DNA of 5,007 nucleotides from Methanomicrobiales archaeon (GTDB lineage: Archaea > Halobacteriota > Methanomicrobia > Methanomicrobiales > JACTUA01), in assembly GCA_028678885.1 (NCBI GenBank), contig JAJRCP010000158.1, forward strand, positions 1 to 5,007. The letters run 5' to 3'. Numbering within the stretch: the first letter of the stretch is position 1; every line of letters starts with the position of its first letter. The position numbers and the translations under genes were made by a program. Shown in pieces: positions 4,784 through 5,007 of this stretch. The notes under the pieces were generated by a model, which saw only the letters and a program-made list of their open reading frames with translations, was not told the origin of the DNA and made no database searches.

Positions 4784-5007
4784 ATGTCAGAGTTGGCCTA
4801 TTTAATAAATTTGATAGGAATTTTCTTCATTGTTTTTATTGCTTTTTGTGTATCAGAATTTTCCATCCTTCTCTGGGGAGATCAGGTATTGCTTATTGGC
4901 TCCTTGATCTTCCTCATGCTCTGCGGAACCATTACCTCTGGTCTTTGGATTGGGGTCATATCAAACGAAAAAAATATCTTACATGAACAAACCTCGTATA
5001 ACCCCAT
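4784..5007 (+). CDS. small membrane protein, N-terminal part (open at right edge)
   Basis: The frame runs from ATG 4784 to the end of the window without a stop (74 codons plus two bases). It encodes two strongly hydrophobic stretches, at roughly residues 6-31 and 34-59, separated by a short WGDQ turn and followed by a polar segment beginning NEKNILHEQ. That is the pattern of an integral membrane protein with two helices close together. No signal-peptidase site or enzymatic motif is visible and I do not recognise the family. There is no Shine-Dalgarno ahead of the ATG. The TATA spacing argues for a leaderless mRNA, and that supports this start. It has its own promoter, so it is probably outside the carrier protein operon. 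Confidence 0.6.
   Translation, partial: MSELAYLINLIGIFFIVFIAFCVSEFSILLWGDQVLLIGSLIFLMLCGTITSGLWIGVISNEKNILHEQTSYNP

Noticed and set aside
1..5007. tRNA, rRNA, CRISPR array or transposase genes
   Set aside because: I looked for a T-loop GTTCRANNC with matching acceptor ends, regularly spaced repeats and transposase-like frames, and saw none.

Overview
The window looks archaeal, most likely a euryarchaeote such as a methanogen, although no diagnostic gene fixes the lineage. The evidence is indirect. Intergenic promoters are A/T-rich TATA-type elements (for example TTTATAAG about 30 bases ahead of an ATG with no Shine-Dalgarno). One gene has a strong GGAGGAG ribosome site matching archaeal and bacterial 16S. 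Termination is suggested by plain T-tracts rather than GC-rich hairpins followed by U runs. Coding GC content is moderate and spacers are distinctly A/T-rich.

Layout: (1) 1-351 is the 3' part of an unrecognised gene that is open at the left edge. (2) 457-1938 (+) encodes a complete class I acyl-adenylating enzyme (AMP-dependent synthetase/ligase). (3) 2021-3001 (-) encodes a NadE-like PP-loop amide synthase that converges on the ligase gene. (4) A 105-bp divergent promoter region (3002-3106) holds a palindromic TATA element and an 8-bp inverted repeat that could be an operator. (5) 3107-3352 (+) encodes a free-standing acyl carrier protein. (6) 3357-4358 (+), four bases after the carrier's stop codon, encodes a second PP-loop ATPase with two N-terminal CxxC pairs and an internal CxxC...Cys set. 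(7) 4359-4783 is a spacer of about 425 bp with several hairpins but no convincing gene. (8) 4784 to the right edge is the start of a small membrane protein, probably translated from a leaderless mRNA.

Genes 2, 3, 5 and 6 look like one pathway. The ligase would activate a carboxylic acid as its acyl-AMP and load it onto the phosphopantetheine arm of the carrier protein. The two PP-loop enzymes would each adenylate a carbonyl or carboxyl group and replace the oxygen with nitrogen (NadE-like) or with nitrogen or sulfur (Cys-rich PP-loop protein). The product cannot be read from this window. A modified acyl group for a surface glycan and a small carrier-bound amide or thioamide metabolite are both possible. 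The neighbourhood is the part most worth following up, because stand-alone acyl carrier proteins are uncommon in archaea and the two PP-loop enzymes are not standard housekeeping types.
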